A DNA stretch of 10,214 bases from RSA11 sp965652565 (GTDB lineage: Bacteria; Actinomycetota; Thermoleophilia; Solirubrobacterales; 70-9), in NCBI GenBank assembly GCA_965652565.1, contig CBFGWL010000091.1, positions 1 through 10,214 on the forward strand. Direction: 5' to 3'. Below are positions 1 through 7,379 of the stretch, in pieces. The notes under the pieces were generated by a model. That model made no database searches. It was not told the origin of the DNA and worked only from the letters and a program-made list of their open reading frames with translations. Within the stretch, counting starts at the first letter, position 1. Every line of letters begins with the position of its first letter. The position numbers and the translations under genes are program-made.

Positions 1-1127
1 TGGCTGCTGGTGCCGTCGGCGGAGTTGGCGGAGGAGCCGTCGCCGAAGTCGAAGCGGAAGGACTTGATGCCCTCGTCGTCGGACGAGGCGGAGGCGTCGA
101 AGGCGACGGGGACGCCGGGGGAGACCTGCAGCGGGTCGGCCGAGAGCTCGGCGTCGGGCGGTTGGTTGGGGGTGATGGCTACGGCTCGGGGAAAAGGCCC
201 GACCGAGAGCTCGTTCACGACGGTGCCAGAGACGAGATCCAGGACCGAGACGGTGTCGTCCCCTTGGTTCGCGACGTAGGCGCGGGAGCCGTCGGGCGTG
301 ATCGCGATGCCGGTGGGGTTCAATCCCACGGAGATCGTGTCGACCACGTCGTCCGTCTCCGTATCGATGACCGAAACCGTGGCGCCGCCGAAGTCGACCA
401 CGTAGGCGCGCTCTCCTCCGGGGGTGAACGCGATCGTGAAGGGGTTGTCTCCAACCGGGATCGGGGACCCGACGACATCGTTCGTCGCGGCGTCGATGAC
501 GGTGATGCTGTCGCTTTCATGGTTGCCGACGTAGACGCGCTCCCCGTCGGGTCCGACGGCAGCTGTCAACGGCTGGTCACCCACCGGGATCGTCGCCTCG
601 ACCGTCTCCGCGTCGAGGTCGACCACGCGGACGTTGTTCTCGATATAGTCGGTGACGTACGCGTAGGCGCCGTCGGGCGAGATCGCGAGACCGTGCGGGC
701 TGGGCCCGACCGGGATCTCCGAGACGACGTCGTCGCTTGCGGTGTCCACGACAACGAGCCCCTCGCTGTACGGGTGGGTGAAGTACGCGCGGCTCCCGTC
801 CGGGGAGATCGCCACCGCGTTGACACTCAGCCCGATCGAGCCGACCACGAGGTTCGACGACGTGTCGATCACCGGGACAGCCGCGCCAGTTGCGACGTAG
901 AGGCGGCTCGCGTCGGGGCTAATGGCCCCCGTCCACGGGTTGCCGAGCCCGATCACGTCGTCCGCGACGGTGTTGGTCGTGGTGTCGATGACCGAGATGC
1001 CTCCCCCGCTGTTCAGGACGTAGGCCGTGTGCGCGCCCGCCGTGGCCGCGAAGGCGAAGGCCGCGGCCAGGCCCCCGATCAGCGCTCCCAAGCGCGCGAG
1101 CGCCCGTCTCCATCCCCAACTCTCCAT
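1..1127 (-). CDS. Secreted seven-bladed YVTN beta-propeller protein with PKD-like domain (C-terminus outside window)
   Basis: The frame is open from an ATG at 1127 to the left edge (375 codons), with no stop in the window, so the gene is partial. Residues 1-32 look like a signal peptide: W-G-W-R-R, then a hydrophobic Leu/Ala/Phe stretch, then an A-G-A cleavage site before His33. Residues 35 to about 320 hold seven repeats of about 40 residues. Each carries a YV-type strand, a V-x-V-I/V-D-T/L strand, a V-G-x-x-P turn and an A-I-S/T-P-D-G-S/E-R-A strand, the signature of YVTN (40-residue) beta-propeller repeats. Seven blades make a complete ring. From about residue 324 a PKD-type Ig-like fold begins (VAFDASASSDD, then F-D-F-G-D-G). 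Such proteins are extracytoplasmic; their ligands are mostly unknown, and binding or adhesion is only a guess. No good Shine-Dalgarno precedes the ATG. It lies 100 bp downstream of metH on the same strand. Confidence 0.88.
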   Translation of the reverse strand, partial: MESWGWRRALARLGALIGGLAAAFAFAATAGAHTAYVLNSGGGISVIDTTTNTVADDVIGLGNPWTGAISPDASRLYVATGAAVPVIDTSSNLVVGSIGLSVNAVAISPDGSRAYFTHPYSEGLVVVDTASDDVVSEIPVGPSPHGLAISPDGAYAYVTDYIENNVRVVDLDAETVEATIPVGDQPLTAAVGPDGERVYVGNHESDSITVIDAATNDVVGSPIPVGDNPFTIAFTPGGERAYVVDFGGATVSVIDTETDDVVDTISVGLNPTGIAITPDGSRAYVANQGDDTVSVLDLVSGTVVNELSVGPFPRAVAITPNQPPDAELSADPLQVSPGVPVAFDASASSDDEGIKSFRFDFGDGSSANSADGTSS

Positions 1128-1139
1128 AAGCGGCGCGGC

Positions 1140-1145
1140 ACGGTA
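1140..1145 (-). promoter_or_regulatory. Weak candidate -10 element for the YVTN gene
   Basis: The minus strand reads TACCGT here, a match to the actinobacterial TANNNT pattern. It would place the transcription start about 6 nt before the ATG at 1127, giving a near-leaderless message. No convincing -35 is seen 17 bp upstream, so this is a weak call. Confidence 0.25.
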
Positions 1146-1170
1146 CAACGCGGTCGCCGCCGGGACACCC

Positions 1171-1182
1171 GTAGTCGACTAC
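1171..1182. repeat. 12-bp perfect palindrome in the metH-YVTN gap
   Basis: GTAGTCGACTAC is its own reverse complement. It lies just upstream of where a -35 would sit for the YVTN gene and 45 bp downstream of the metH stop. It could be an operator for a dimeric regulator. Apart from this and the weak -10, the 100-bp gap (1128-1227) holds no ORF or strong terminator that I can see. Confidence 0.3.
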
Positions 1183-1227
1183 TGGACGTGCTCCGGACAG
1201 CCGAGCCGCCTCAGGACCCCGGTGACG

Positions 1228-4200
1228 CTAAGCGCGCGCCGTCCGCCCCGCGGGCTTGTCCGCCTCGGCCTCGATCGTGCCGTCGTTGTCGGGGTCGTCC
1301 TCGGGCGGGAGCTCGCCGCCGCGGTCCGTCCCGGCGATCAGCTCGTCGCCCACCTTCTGCTCGGGGATGAAGCCCGACTTCATGCCGAAGTAGACGGCCT
1401 GCGGGTGGTGGGCGATGATCGCCACCGTGGACTGCTCGGGCTCCAGCGCGTAGCCGCCGGAGAGCCGGATGCCGATCTCCTCGAAGCCCAAGAGCTTCGA
1501 GACCTTGACGTGCTCCGACTGGTCCGGGCACGCCGGGTAGCCCCACGAGTAGCGGCGGCCCTGGTCCAGGTCGATCCCAAGGCCGCGGCGCACCTCTGAG
1601 TGCAGCCACTCGGCGAGCCCCTCGGCGGCCTGGACTCCCAGGCCGTGCACGAAGAGCTGCTCGGCGAACTCACCCTCCGCCTCAAGCTGCTTGATCCGCC
1701 GGGTCACCTCGTCGCCCACGGTCACCGCCTGCAGCGCAACCACGTCGCGCTCGCCGCTCTCCAAGGGCCGGTAGAAGTCGGTGAGGCAGATCCGGTCGTG
1801 CTTTGGCTGGCGCGGGAAGACGAGGCGCTCGATCTCGCGGTCGGGGTCCTCGGGGTCGAAGATCACGAGCTCGTTGCCGTCGGCGTTGCAGGGGAAGTAG
1901 CCCAGGCGCGCGCGCGGGTGCAGGTAGTCCTGCTCGCGCCACATGCGCTCGAGGCGCGGCCGGAAGCCCTCCTCGCCGTCGTGGCCCTCGACGATGCGGC
2001 GCCACTCCTCGCCCTTCTTGCCGCGCCCGCCCCAGTGCAGCTTGAAGAGCACGTGCCGGTCGAGGTAGGGGAACACCTCGTCCAGATCCACGTCGATGTC
2101 GCGCACGCCCCAGAACGGGGGGTCGGGGATCGGCACGTCCGTGCGTGCGCTGGAGCGCACCGAGTCGTCGGTTACCGGGGGCGCGTCGTCCTCGACCTCC
2201 GGGCGCTCGCGCAGCCGGCGCGCCTCCTCGCGGATCTGCTGGACGAGCCGCTCGCGCGCCTCGCCGTCGATCAGCTTGTCCATCGTCGAGAGCCCGACGA
2301 AGGCGTCCTTGCAGTAGAAGACGCCCGGCTCATAGACCTCATCGGACTCCTTGCCGTGCGGGTAGAGGATCCGCCGCCCGAAGTCGCGGTTGATCGCCGC
2401 GCCGCCGATCAGCACGGGGAACTCGTGACCGCGCTCGTGCAGCTCCTGAACGCACAGCGGCATCTGCTTCGACGTCGAGACGAGCAGGGCCGAGAGGCCG
2501 ATCGCGTCGGCCCGGTGCTCGACGGCCGCATCGATGATCGTGTCGATCGGAACCTGCTTGCCCAGGTCGATCACCGAGTAGCCATTGTTCGTAAGGATCG
2601 TGTTGACGAGCGACTTGCCGATGTCGTGCACGTCGCCGAACACGGTCGCGAGCACGACCCTGCCCTTCGTGTGCCCCTCGATGCGGTCGAGGTAATTCTC
2701 GAGCCGTGCGACGGCGCGCTTCATCACCTCGGCCGACTGCAGCACGAAAGGCAGGATGAGCTCGCCGGCGCCGAACTTGTCGCCGACCTCCTTCATCGCC
2801 GGCAACAGCACATCGTTCAGCGTCGGCACGGCGCCGATCTTCTCGACGGAGCGGTCGATCCAGTCCTCGACGCCCTCCTTGCGGCGGCGCAGGATGTGCC
2901 AGTGCAGCGCCTCCTCGGGCTCCATGCCGGCGGTCGGGTCCTCCGCCTCGGCCTCGTCGACCTCCCCCTTCTGCTCGAAGTGGGCGATGAACCGCGCGAG
3001 GGCGTCGTCGCTGCGGTTGAGGACGAGGTCGTCGGCGAGCTTGCGCTCCACCTCGGGGATCTCCCCGTACGGCGTGATGTGGTTCGGGTTCACCATCGCC
3101 AGGTCGAGGCCGGCTTCGACGCAGTGGTGCAGGAACACGGAGTTGAGCACCGCGCGGGCCTGCGGGCTAACGCCGAACGAGACGTTGGAGACGCCGAGCG
3201 AGGTCTTCACCTCGGGCAGCTCGCGTTTGATCGCCCGGATGCCCTCGATCGTCGCGATGGCGGAGTCGCGCCACTCCTCGTCGCCCGTGGTGAGCGTGAA
3301 GGTGAGCGCGTCGAAGATCAACAGCTCGCGCGGGTAGGAGTGCTCGTCGGCGATCTCGGCGATCCGCTTGGCCACCTCGACCTTGCGCTCCGGCGTCTTC
3401 GCCATCCCGTCCTCGTCGATCGTCAGCGCGATCAGCGCGGCGCCGTGCGCCTTGGCGAGCGGGATCACCCGGTCCGCCTTGTCGCGCCCGGCCTCGAGGT
3501 TGATCGAGTTCACGATCGCGCGGCCGGGGATGCTCTCGAGCGCGGCCTGAATCACCGCCGGCTCGGTCGAGTCCACCTGGATCGGCGCGGGCTGGGTGAG
3601 CGAGATGCGCTTGACGACCTCGCGCATCTGGACGTCCTCGTCCTGGCGCTCGGTGAGCGCGACGCACACGTCGAGCACGTGCGCCCCGCCGTTCACCTGA
3701 TCTTCGGCCACCTGTACGAGGCCGTCGTAGTCGTCGGCCAGGAGCAGCTCCTTGGCCTTGCGCGAGCCCTGGGAGTTCACGCGCTCGCCGACCAGCGTCG
3801 GGCGCGGCTCCTGGACCAGCGGCGTGGCGGTGATCATGCTCGCGACCTGCACGGGGCCGGGCGCGGGGCGCGCGGCAGGCTTGCGGTTCTCCCCGACGCG
3901 CTCGCGGATCGCGCGGATGTGATCGGGGGTCGTCCCGCAGCAGCCGCCGACGATGCCCACGCCGTAGCGCTCCACGTACTCGCCGAGCGTGTTCGCAAGC
4001 GGCTCGGGCTCCTCCGGGAAGATGGTCTCGCCGTCGGGCCCCTGATGCGGGATGCCCGCGTTCGGAATGCAATGCAGCGGCACGGGCGAGTGCTCGCCGA
4101 GGTAGCGGATCGCGTCGCGCATGTCCTCGGGGCCGGTCGAGCAGTTGAGGCCGATGATGTCGACGCCGAGCGCGTTCAGCGTGGTCGTGAGCGCCGGCAG

Positions 4201-4815
4201 GTCGGTGCCCAGCAGCATGCTCCCGGACTCACGCAGGATGAACATGCTCGCCTGGAGCGGAACGCTACGCCCGACGCGCTTGAACGCCTCGCGGGCGCCG
4301 AAGATCGCGGCCTTCGTCTCGAGGATGTCCTGCTGCGTCTCGATGATCAGCAGGTCGACGCCGCCCTCGAGCAGGGCACCCGCCTGCTCGTCGAACACCT
4401 CCACGAGCTCGCGGAAGGTGATGTTGCCGAGCGTGGGATCGTCGGAGGCCGGCAGGAAGCCGGTCGGCCCGATCGAGCCCGCCACGAAGCGGTTCGGGCC
4501 CGCCGCCTTGCGGGCGATCTCGGCCGCCTTGCGGTTGATCTCAACCGTGTGGTCGGCGAGCCCCCACTCGTCGAGCTTCAGGCGAGAGCCCTGGAACGTG
4601 TCGGTCTCGACGACCTCGGCGCCCGCGTCGAGCATGGAGGTGTGCACACCCTCGATGACGTCGGGCCGGTTGAGGACGAGCGCCTCGTGGCACTTGCCGG
4701 CGAGCCCGCCGTAGTCCTCGGCGGTCAGGTCGAATTGCTCCAGGGTCGCGCCCATGCCGCCGTCGAACACGACGACGCGCTCCCGCACGGCCCCCAGGAA
4801 ATCGCGATCGCTCAT
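1228..4815 (-). CDS. metH: Cobalamin-dependent methionine synthase (5-methyltetrahydrofolate-homocysteine methyltransferase)
   Basis: Cytosolic enzyme that moves the methyl group of 5-methyl-THF to homocysteine through methylcobalamin, making methionine and THF. All MetH modules are present in its 1195 residues, close to the usual 1150-1250. The homocysteine/Zn domain (about 10-305) has the three zinc cysteines: Cys225 in GLNCSTG and Cys292-Cys293 in GGCCGTTPDH. The pterin-binding domain (about 335-595) opens with VGERVNSQGSRK. The helical cap is at about 625-712. The B12 domain (about 718-855) has DVHDIGKS, with His730 as the lower axial cobalt ligand. The C-terminal reactivation domain (about 905-1165) has YFPCNADGNE and the SAM-binding WGYPACPD stretch, so the enzyme should be rescued by reductive methylation. 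An acidic tail follows. The ATG at 4815 has only GGGG directly before it; a GTG nine codons later is a possible alternative. A SAM riboswitch lies in its leader. Confidence 0.97.
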   Translation of the reverse strand: MSDRDFLGAVRERVVVFDGGMGATLEQFDLTAEDYGGLAGKCHEALVLNRPDVIEGVHTSMLDAGAEVVETDTFQGSRLKLDEWGLADHTVEINRKAAEIARKAAGPNRFVAGSIGPTGFLPASDDPTLGNITFRELVEVFDEQAGALLEGGVDLLIIETQQDILETKAAIFGAREAFKRVGRSVPLQASMFILRESGSMLLGTDLPALTTTLNALGVDIIGLNCSTGPEDMRDAIRYLGEHSPVPLHCIPNAGIPHQGPDGETIFPEEPEPLANTLGEYVERYGVGIVGGCCGTTPDHIRAIRERVGENRKPAARPAPGPVQVASMITATPLVQEPRPTLVGERVNSQGSRKAKELLLADDYDGLVQVAEDQVNGGAHVLDVCVALTERQDEDVQMREVVKRISLTQPAPIQVDSTEPAVIQAALESIPGRAIVNSINLEAGRDKADRVIPLAKAHGAALIALTIDEDGMAKTPERKVEVAKRIAEIADEHSYPRELLIFDALTFTLTTGDEEWRDSAIATIEGIRAIKRELPEVKTSLGVSNVSFGVSPQARAVLNSVFLHHCVEAGLDLAMVNPNHITPYGEIPEVERKLADDLVLNRSDDALARFIAHFEQKGEVDEAEAEDPTAGMEPEEALHWHILRRRKEGVEDWIDRSVEKIGAVPTLNDVLLPAMKEVGDKFGAGELILPFVLQSAEVMKRAVARLENYLDRIEGHTKGRVVLATVFGDVHDIGKSLVNTILTNNGYSVIDLGKQVPIDTIIDAAVEHRADAIGLSALLVSTSKQMPLCVQELHERGHEFPVLIGGAAINRDFGRRILYPHGKESDEVYEPGVFYCKDAFVGLSTMDKLIDGEARERLVQQIREEARRLRERPEVEDDAPPVTDDSVRSSARTDVPIPDPPFWGVRDIDVDLDEVFPYLDRHVLFKLHWGGRGKKGEEWRRIVEGHDGEEGFRPRLERMWREQDYLHPRARLGYFPCNADGNELVIFDPEDPDREIERLVFPRQPKHDRICLTDFYRPLESGERDVVALQAVTVGDEVTRRIKQLEAEGEFAEQLFVHGLGVQAAEGLAEWLHSEVRRGLGIDLDQGRRYSWGYPACPDQSEHVKVSKLLGFEEIGIRLSGGYALEPEQSTVAIIAHHPQAVYFGMKSGFIPEQKVGDELIAGTDRGGELPPEDDPDNDGTIEAEADKPAGRTARA

Positions 4816-4870
4816 CCCCGCTGATCGTACGTGGGTAGGGAAGTTTCGGACTCAGTCACTGCGTTGGCCT
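4816..4870 (-). promoter_or_regulatory. Expression platform between the SAM aptamer and metH
   Basis: This 55-nt stretch links the aptamer to the metH start codon. It contains CTTCCCTACCC followed by GCGGGG directly before ATG. TCCC can pair with the GGGGA at the start site, and TACCC is partly complementary to the GGGT strand of aptamer P3. A switch that hides or exposes the start region is plausible. No hairpin with a T-run is present. The mechanism is inference. Confidence 0.4.
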
Positions 4871-4964
4871 CCATCGCTCCCGGCTGTAGCACCCTGTCCG
4901 CGGATCACCGCGAGGCGGGTTGCTGCGACGTCGTCGGGCCGGGTCCCTCGGTCGCTCTTGATGG
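4871..4964 (-). ncRNA. SAM riboswitch (S-box, SAM-I or SAM-I/IV-like) in the metH leader
   Basis: The minus-strand RNA carries the S-box core in order: ATCAAGAG (4962-4955), GAGGGA then GGCCCGA of the kink-turn arm, GCAACC, and GGTGCTA (4893-4887). The helices can be drawn. P1 pairs CCATC (4964-4960) with GATGG (4875-4871). P2 pairs GCGAC (4955-4951) with GTCGC (4929-4925). P3 pairs ACCC (4920-4917) with GGGT (4894-4891) and is capped by CGCGG-TGAT-CCGCG. P4, normally a clear hairpin before the 3' strand of P1, is almost absent: only about 11 nt separate GGTGCTA from P1. The loop CCCGG of P2 could pair with CCGGG at 4883-4879, a possible pseudoknot. Sitting 56 nt before metH, it should lower MetH production when SAM is plentiful. 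No U-tract terminator follows, so control of translation start is the more likely mode (inference). Confidence 0.88.
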
Positions 4965-4974
4965 GACGCGGGAC

Positions 4975-5003
4975 AGCATACCCGGCGCGCGGCGCGGCGT
5001 CGG
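4975..5003 (-). promoter_or_regulatory. Candidate promoter of the SAM riboswitch-metH transcript
   Basis: The minus strand has TATGCT at 4980-4975 (TANNNT -10). A -35-like CCGACG (GAC core of TTGACA) lies at 5003-4998, with a 17-bp spacer. The predicted transcription start, near 4968, falls about 4 nt before P1 of the riboswitch. That spacing is what one would expect and supports both calls. Confidence 0.55.
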
Positions 5004-5018
5004 CAGCTACGAGGCTCA

Positions 5019-5040
5019 AGGCCCGGGCGCGCCCGGGCCT
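5019..5040 (-). terminator. Perfect 22-bp GC palindrome, likely terminator hairpin of the GT-flippase operon
   Basis: The two arms AGGCCCGGGCG and CGCCCGGGCCT are perfect reverse complements and would fold into a very stable hairpin. On the minus strand it begins inside the TAG stop codon (5041-5039) of the GT-flippase gene and ends about 15 bp before the metH -35 candidate. No T-run follows, so it would be a U-less terminator of the kind proposed for high-GC actinobacteria. It would insulate the metH riboswitch from read-through. Confidence 0.55.
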
Positions 5041-7351
5041 AACCCAGATCCGTGGCCCCATCGCCCGGGCGGGGCGAGAGACGCACCGGCGCGGTTGAGA
5101 GCGCCTGCAGGCGCAGGTCCTGCCACGTCATGCCCTCCCGCACGAGCGCGGGCAGGCCGAGGATGACGGCCGTCGCGATCTCGACGGCCTGCAGCACGAC
5201 GCCGTAGGCGAGCGCGTCAGCGGCGCTCACGCCGAACCCGGTGCTGAGCACGCTGATCACCGCGAGCTGGAAGACGCCGATGTTCGACGGCGTCGCCGGA
5301 ACCACGGCGGTGACGTTCACCGCGAAGAGCACGGCGGCCGCCGCGCCGATCCCGACATCCACGTAGCGGTCGAGGCCCAGCGCCGTGAACAGCGCGAAGC
5401 AGGCAAGCAACTGCAGGCCCCAGGCGGCGAGCTGCGCGCCCGCAGCGATGGGCCCACGGCGGGGGTCCTTGTAGACCACCAGGCCGCGCCGGACCTTGAC
5501 GAGCGCCTCGCGCACGGCTCCCACCACCCGCGCCACGCGTCCCGAGCCGTTGCGGCGCACGAGCGTCGGCGCGAGGACGACGGCGATCAAGAGCGCCAGA
5601 GGCGCGAGGCTGAAGAGGAACAGGCGCTCGGTGCGCGCGTGGAAGAGATCGGTCGTGCTGACGATGATCGCGCCGAGCAGGACAAGCGCGACGATGTTGA
5701 GCGTCGTCTGCGAGACGAGGGTGCCGAGCAGGACGGGCAGGTTTTCCTTCATGCGGCCGGTCCGGCGCGCAAGGACCATGGCGCGCGCCGGCTCGCCTAA
5801 GCGCGCGGGCAGCGTCGCCGACATCAGGACGCCGATCATCGTCGCGGAGGTCACGTCGCGGCGGCGCAGCGGCGTGCGCGGCAGGGCGGCGCGCGCGATC
5901 GCGGTCCACGAGATCGCACGCAAGAACAGGGAGGCCACCATGAGGCCGGTCGCCACCAAAAGCCAAGTCGCGTCGGAGCGCACGATGCTGCGCGCGACGC
6001 TGTCGAGCCCCACCCGGTTCGCGGCCAGCGCCGTTAGTCCGATCCCGAGGATGCCGGCGGCCGTGAGCGCGATGCGCCGGGCGGTCCGGCCGCGGGTGGC
6101 CGTCTTGACGGGCTCGGGGTCCAGCGAGGGCAGGCGCACCGGGGGTCGCGGGCGCGAGCCGTCGATCGGCACGATCCCCGCGCGGCGCGCGAGCGCCTCC
6201 ACGCGGCTCTCGGACTCGGGCACGTACTGCGCGCGCTCGTACACCCGCTCGATCTGCTCCGCCACGCGCGGCCAGCCGTAGCGGAGAGCCGAGCCGCGGG
6301 CAGCGCGCGCCATCGCCTGCCTTCGTGCGGGCTCGTGGAACATGAGCTGCAGCTCCTCAGCGAGCCGCTGCGGGTCGGCGGGAGGCACGAGGATCCCGTC
6401 GACGCCGTCGGTGACGACGTCCGAGTAGCCCGCGATGTTCGAGGCGATCACCGGAGTCCCGGCGGCGAACGCCTCGGTGAGGATCATCCCGAAGCTCTCG
6501 CCCGAGAGCGAGGGCGCGCAGAGTACGTCGGCCTCGTGCAGGCGCCGCCAGAGCTCGTCGTGATCGACGCGGCCGAGCACGTCGAGATAGCGCAGCGTGT
6601 CGGGGTCCGCGACGTACCGCTCCACGTCGGCCCGCTCAGCGCCGATGATCTGCAGGCGCGAGGGGACATGCTCGATCAGAGCGTCGAAGGCCTGCAGCAG
6701 GACCGGCAGGCCCTTGCGCGGCTCGGGCCGGCCCACGAACAGCACCCGCAGGTGGTCCGCCGGCGGCTTGGGCCCCGTGGGTGGCCCATCGAGGTCCACC
6801 CCGTTCGGGACGATCGTGTAGGAGCCGCCGAACCAGCGCCGGCCGGTCCAGGCGGCCGCCTCCGAGACGGCGATCCGCGCGGCGAGCTGATTGAACTTGC
6901 GACGGGCCCCGGCGAGGTTGGCGATGTGGTTGGGAACGGGCTTCGTCGAGTAGGCGTGGAAGGTGCCGACCACGGGGGCGCCGCGGTACGAGCAGGCGTC
7001 CCATGCGACCACGCCCGCGGGTGGCTCGTGCAGGTGGACGACGTCCGGGCGGAACGCGTCGAGCTCACGGCGCAGGGCCGAGACGCCCTCGGGGAACGTC
7101 GAGAGGTTCGAGACGGCGCCGTTGGCCCCGATGCCCACCGTCCTCCCGAGCGTGCGCAGGTACTCCGGGCGCTCGCGCGCCTCAGGCCAGCCGCGATGGG
7201 TCAGCCGGGCCAGGCGGTCCGGCGGGTCCCAGGGGGCGAGAACGCGCACGTCGTGGCCGCGGCGGATGAACTCTTCCGCGAGCGCCTCGACATGGCGGTT
7301 GACTCCGCCGGGGAAAGTCCACGAATAGGGCGTGACGAGGGCAATTCGCAT
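5039..7351 (-). CDS. GT4 glycosyltransferase (PimA-like) fused to a UPF0104/LPG-synthase-TM flippase-like membrane domain
   Basis: Two-part protein of 770 residues. Residues 1 to about 385 are a GT-B, family GT4 transferase resembling phosphatidylinositol mannosyltransferase PimA: MRIALVTPYS...PGGV at the N-terminus (Gly15-Gly16), VVHLHEPPAG, GTFHAYSTK with the PimA catalytic-type His132, PNGVD, GRPEPRKG (Arg212, Lys213 at the donor phosphates) and ESFGMILTE (Glu285, Glu293; EX7E motif). From about residue 425 to 745 there are six to eight membrane segments of the lysylphosphatidylglycerol-synthase-TM/UPF0104 family, with PARLGEPAR (Arg517, Glu520) and PSNIGVFQ (688-695). The likely role is to transfer a sugar from a nucleotide donor to a membrane lipid at the cytoplasmic face and perhaps help move the product across; donor and acceptor are unknown. 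An upstream ATG at 7405 would overlap the preceding gene and add 18 non-homologous residues, so 7351 is preferred. It lies 28 bp after gene 7380-9260, probably in one operon. Confidence 0.9.
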   Translation of the reverse strand: MRIALVTPYSWTFPGGVNRHVEALAEEFIRRGHDVRVLAPWDPPDRLARLTHRGWPEARERPEYLRTLGRTVGIGANGAVSNLSTFPEGVSALRRELDAFRPDVVHLHEPPAGVVAWDACSYRGAPVVGTFHAYSTKPVPNHIANLAGARRKFNQLAARIAVSEAAAWTGRRWFGGSYTIVPNGVDLDGPPTGPKPPADHLRVLFVGRPEPRKGLPVLLQAFDALIEHVPSRLQIIGAERADVERYVADPDTLRYLDVLGRVDHDELWRRLHEADVLCAPSLSGESFGMILTEAFAAGTPVIASNIAGYSDVVTDGVDGILVPPADPQRLAEELQLMFHEPARRQAMARAARGSALRYGWPRVAEQIERVYERAQYVPESESRVEALARRAGIVPIDGSRPRPPVRLPSLDPEPVKTATRGRTARRIALTAAGILGIGLTALAANRVGLDSVARSIVRSDATWLLVATGLMVASLFLRAISWTAIARAALPRTPLRRRDVTSATMIGVLMSATLPARLGEPARAMVLARRTGRMKENLPVLLGTLVSQTTLNIVALVLLGAIIVSTTDLFHARTERLFLFSLAPLALLIAVVLAPTLVRRNGSGRVARVVGAVREALVKVRRGLVVYKDPRRGPIAAGAQLAAWGLQLLACFALFTALGLDRYVDVGIGAAAAVLFAVNVTAVVPATPSNIGVFQLAVISVLSTGFGVSAADALAYGVVLQAVEIATAVILGLPALVREGMTWQDLRLQALSTAPVRLSPRPGDGATDLG

Positions 7352-7379
7352 GCGGGGAGGGGCGGGCGGATGCCGAGGG

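Noticed and set aside
1..1127. Tandem DNA repeats or CRISPR-like array suggested by regular spacing
   Set aside because: The periodicity is at protein level (about 40-residue propeller blades). The DNA units differ too much for a CRISPR or recent tandem duplication.
162..1370. Plus-strand 402-codon frame opposite the YVTN gene and metH 3' end
   Set aside because: It mirrors the propeller repeats in antisense and crosses into metH. The translation has no recognisable domain.
1600..4824. Plus-strand 1074-codon open frame across metH
   Set aside because: It is the antisense of an unmistakable metH, with low-complexity Arg/Leu/Val/Asp-rich translation and no domain. Such long antisense frames are expected in high-GC coding DNA.
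4852..5061. Small minus-strand 69-codon frame in the metH leader
   Set aside because: It runs through the promoter and the structured SAM aptamer, which explain this sequence better. There is no Shine-Dalgarno or family resemblance.
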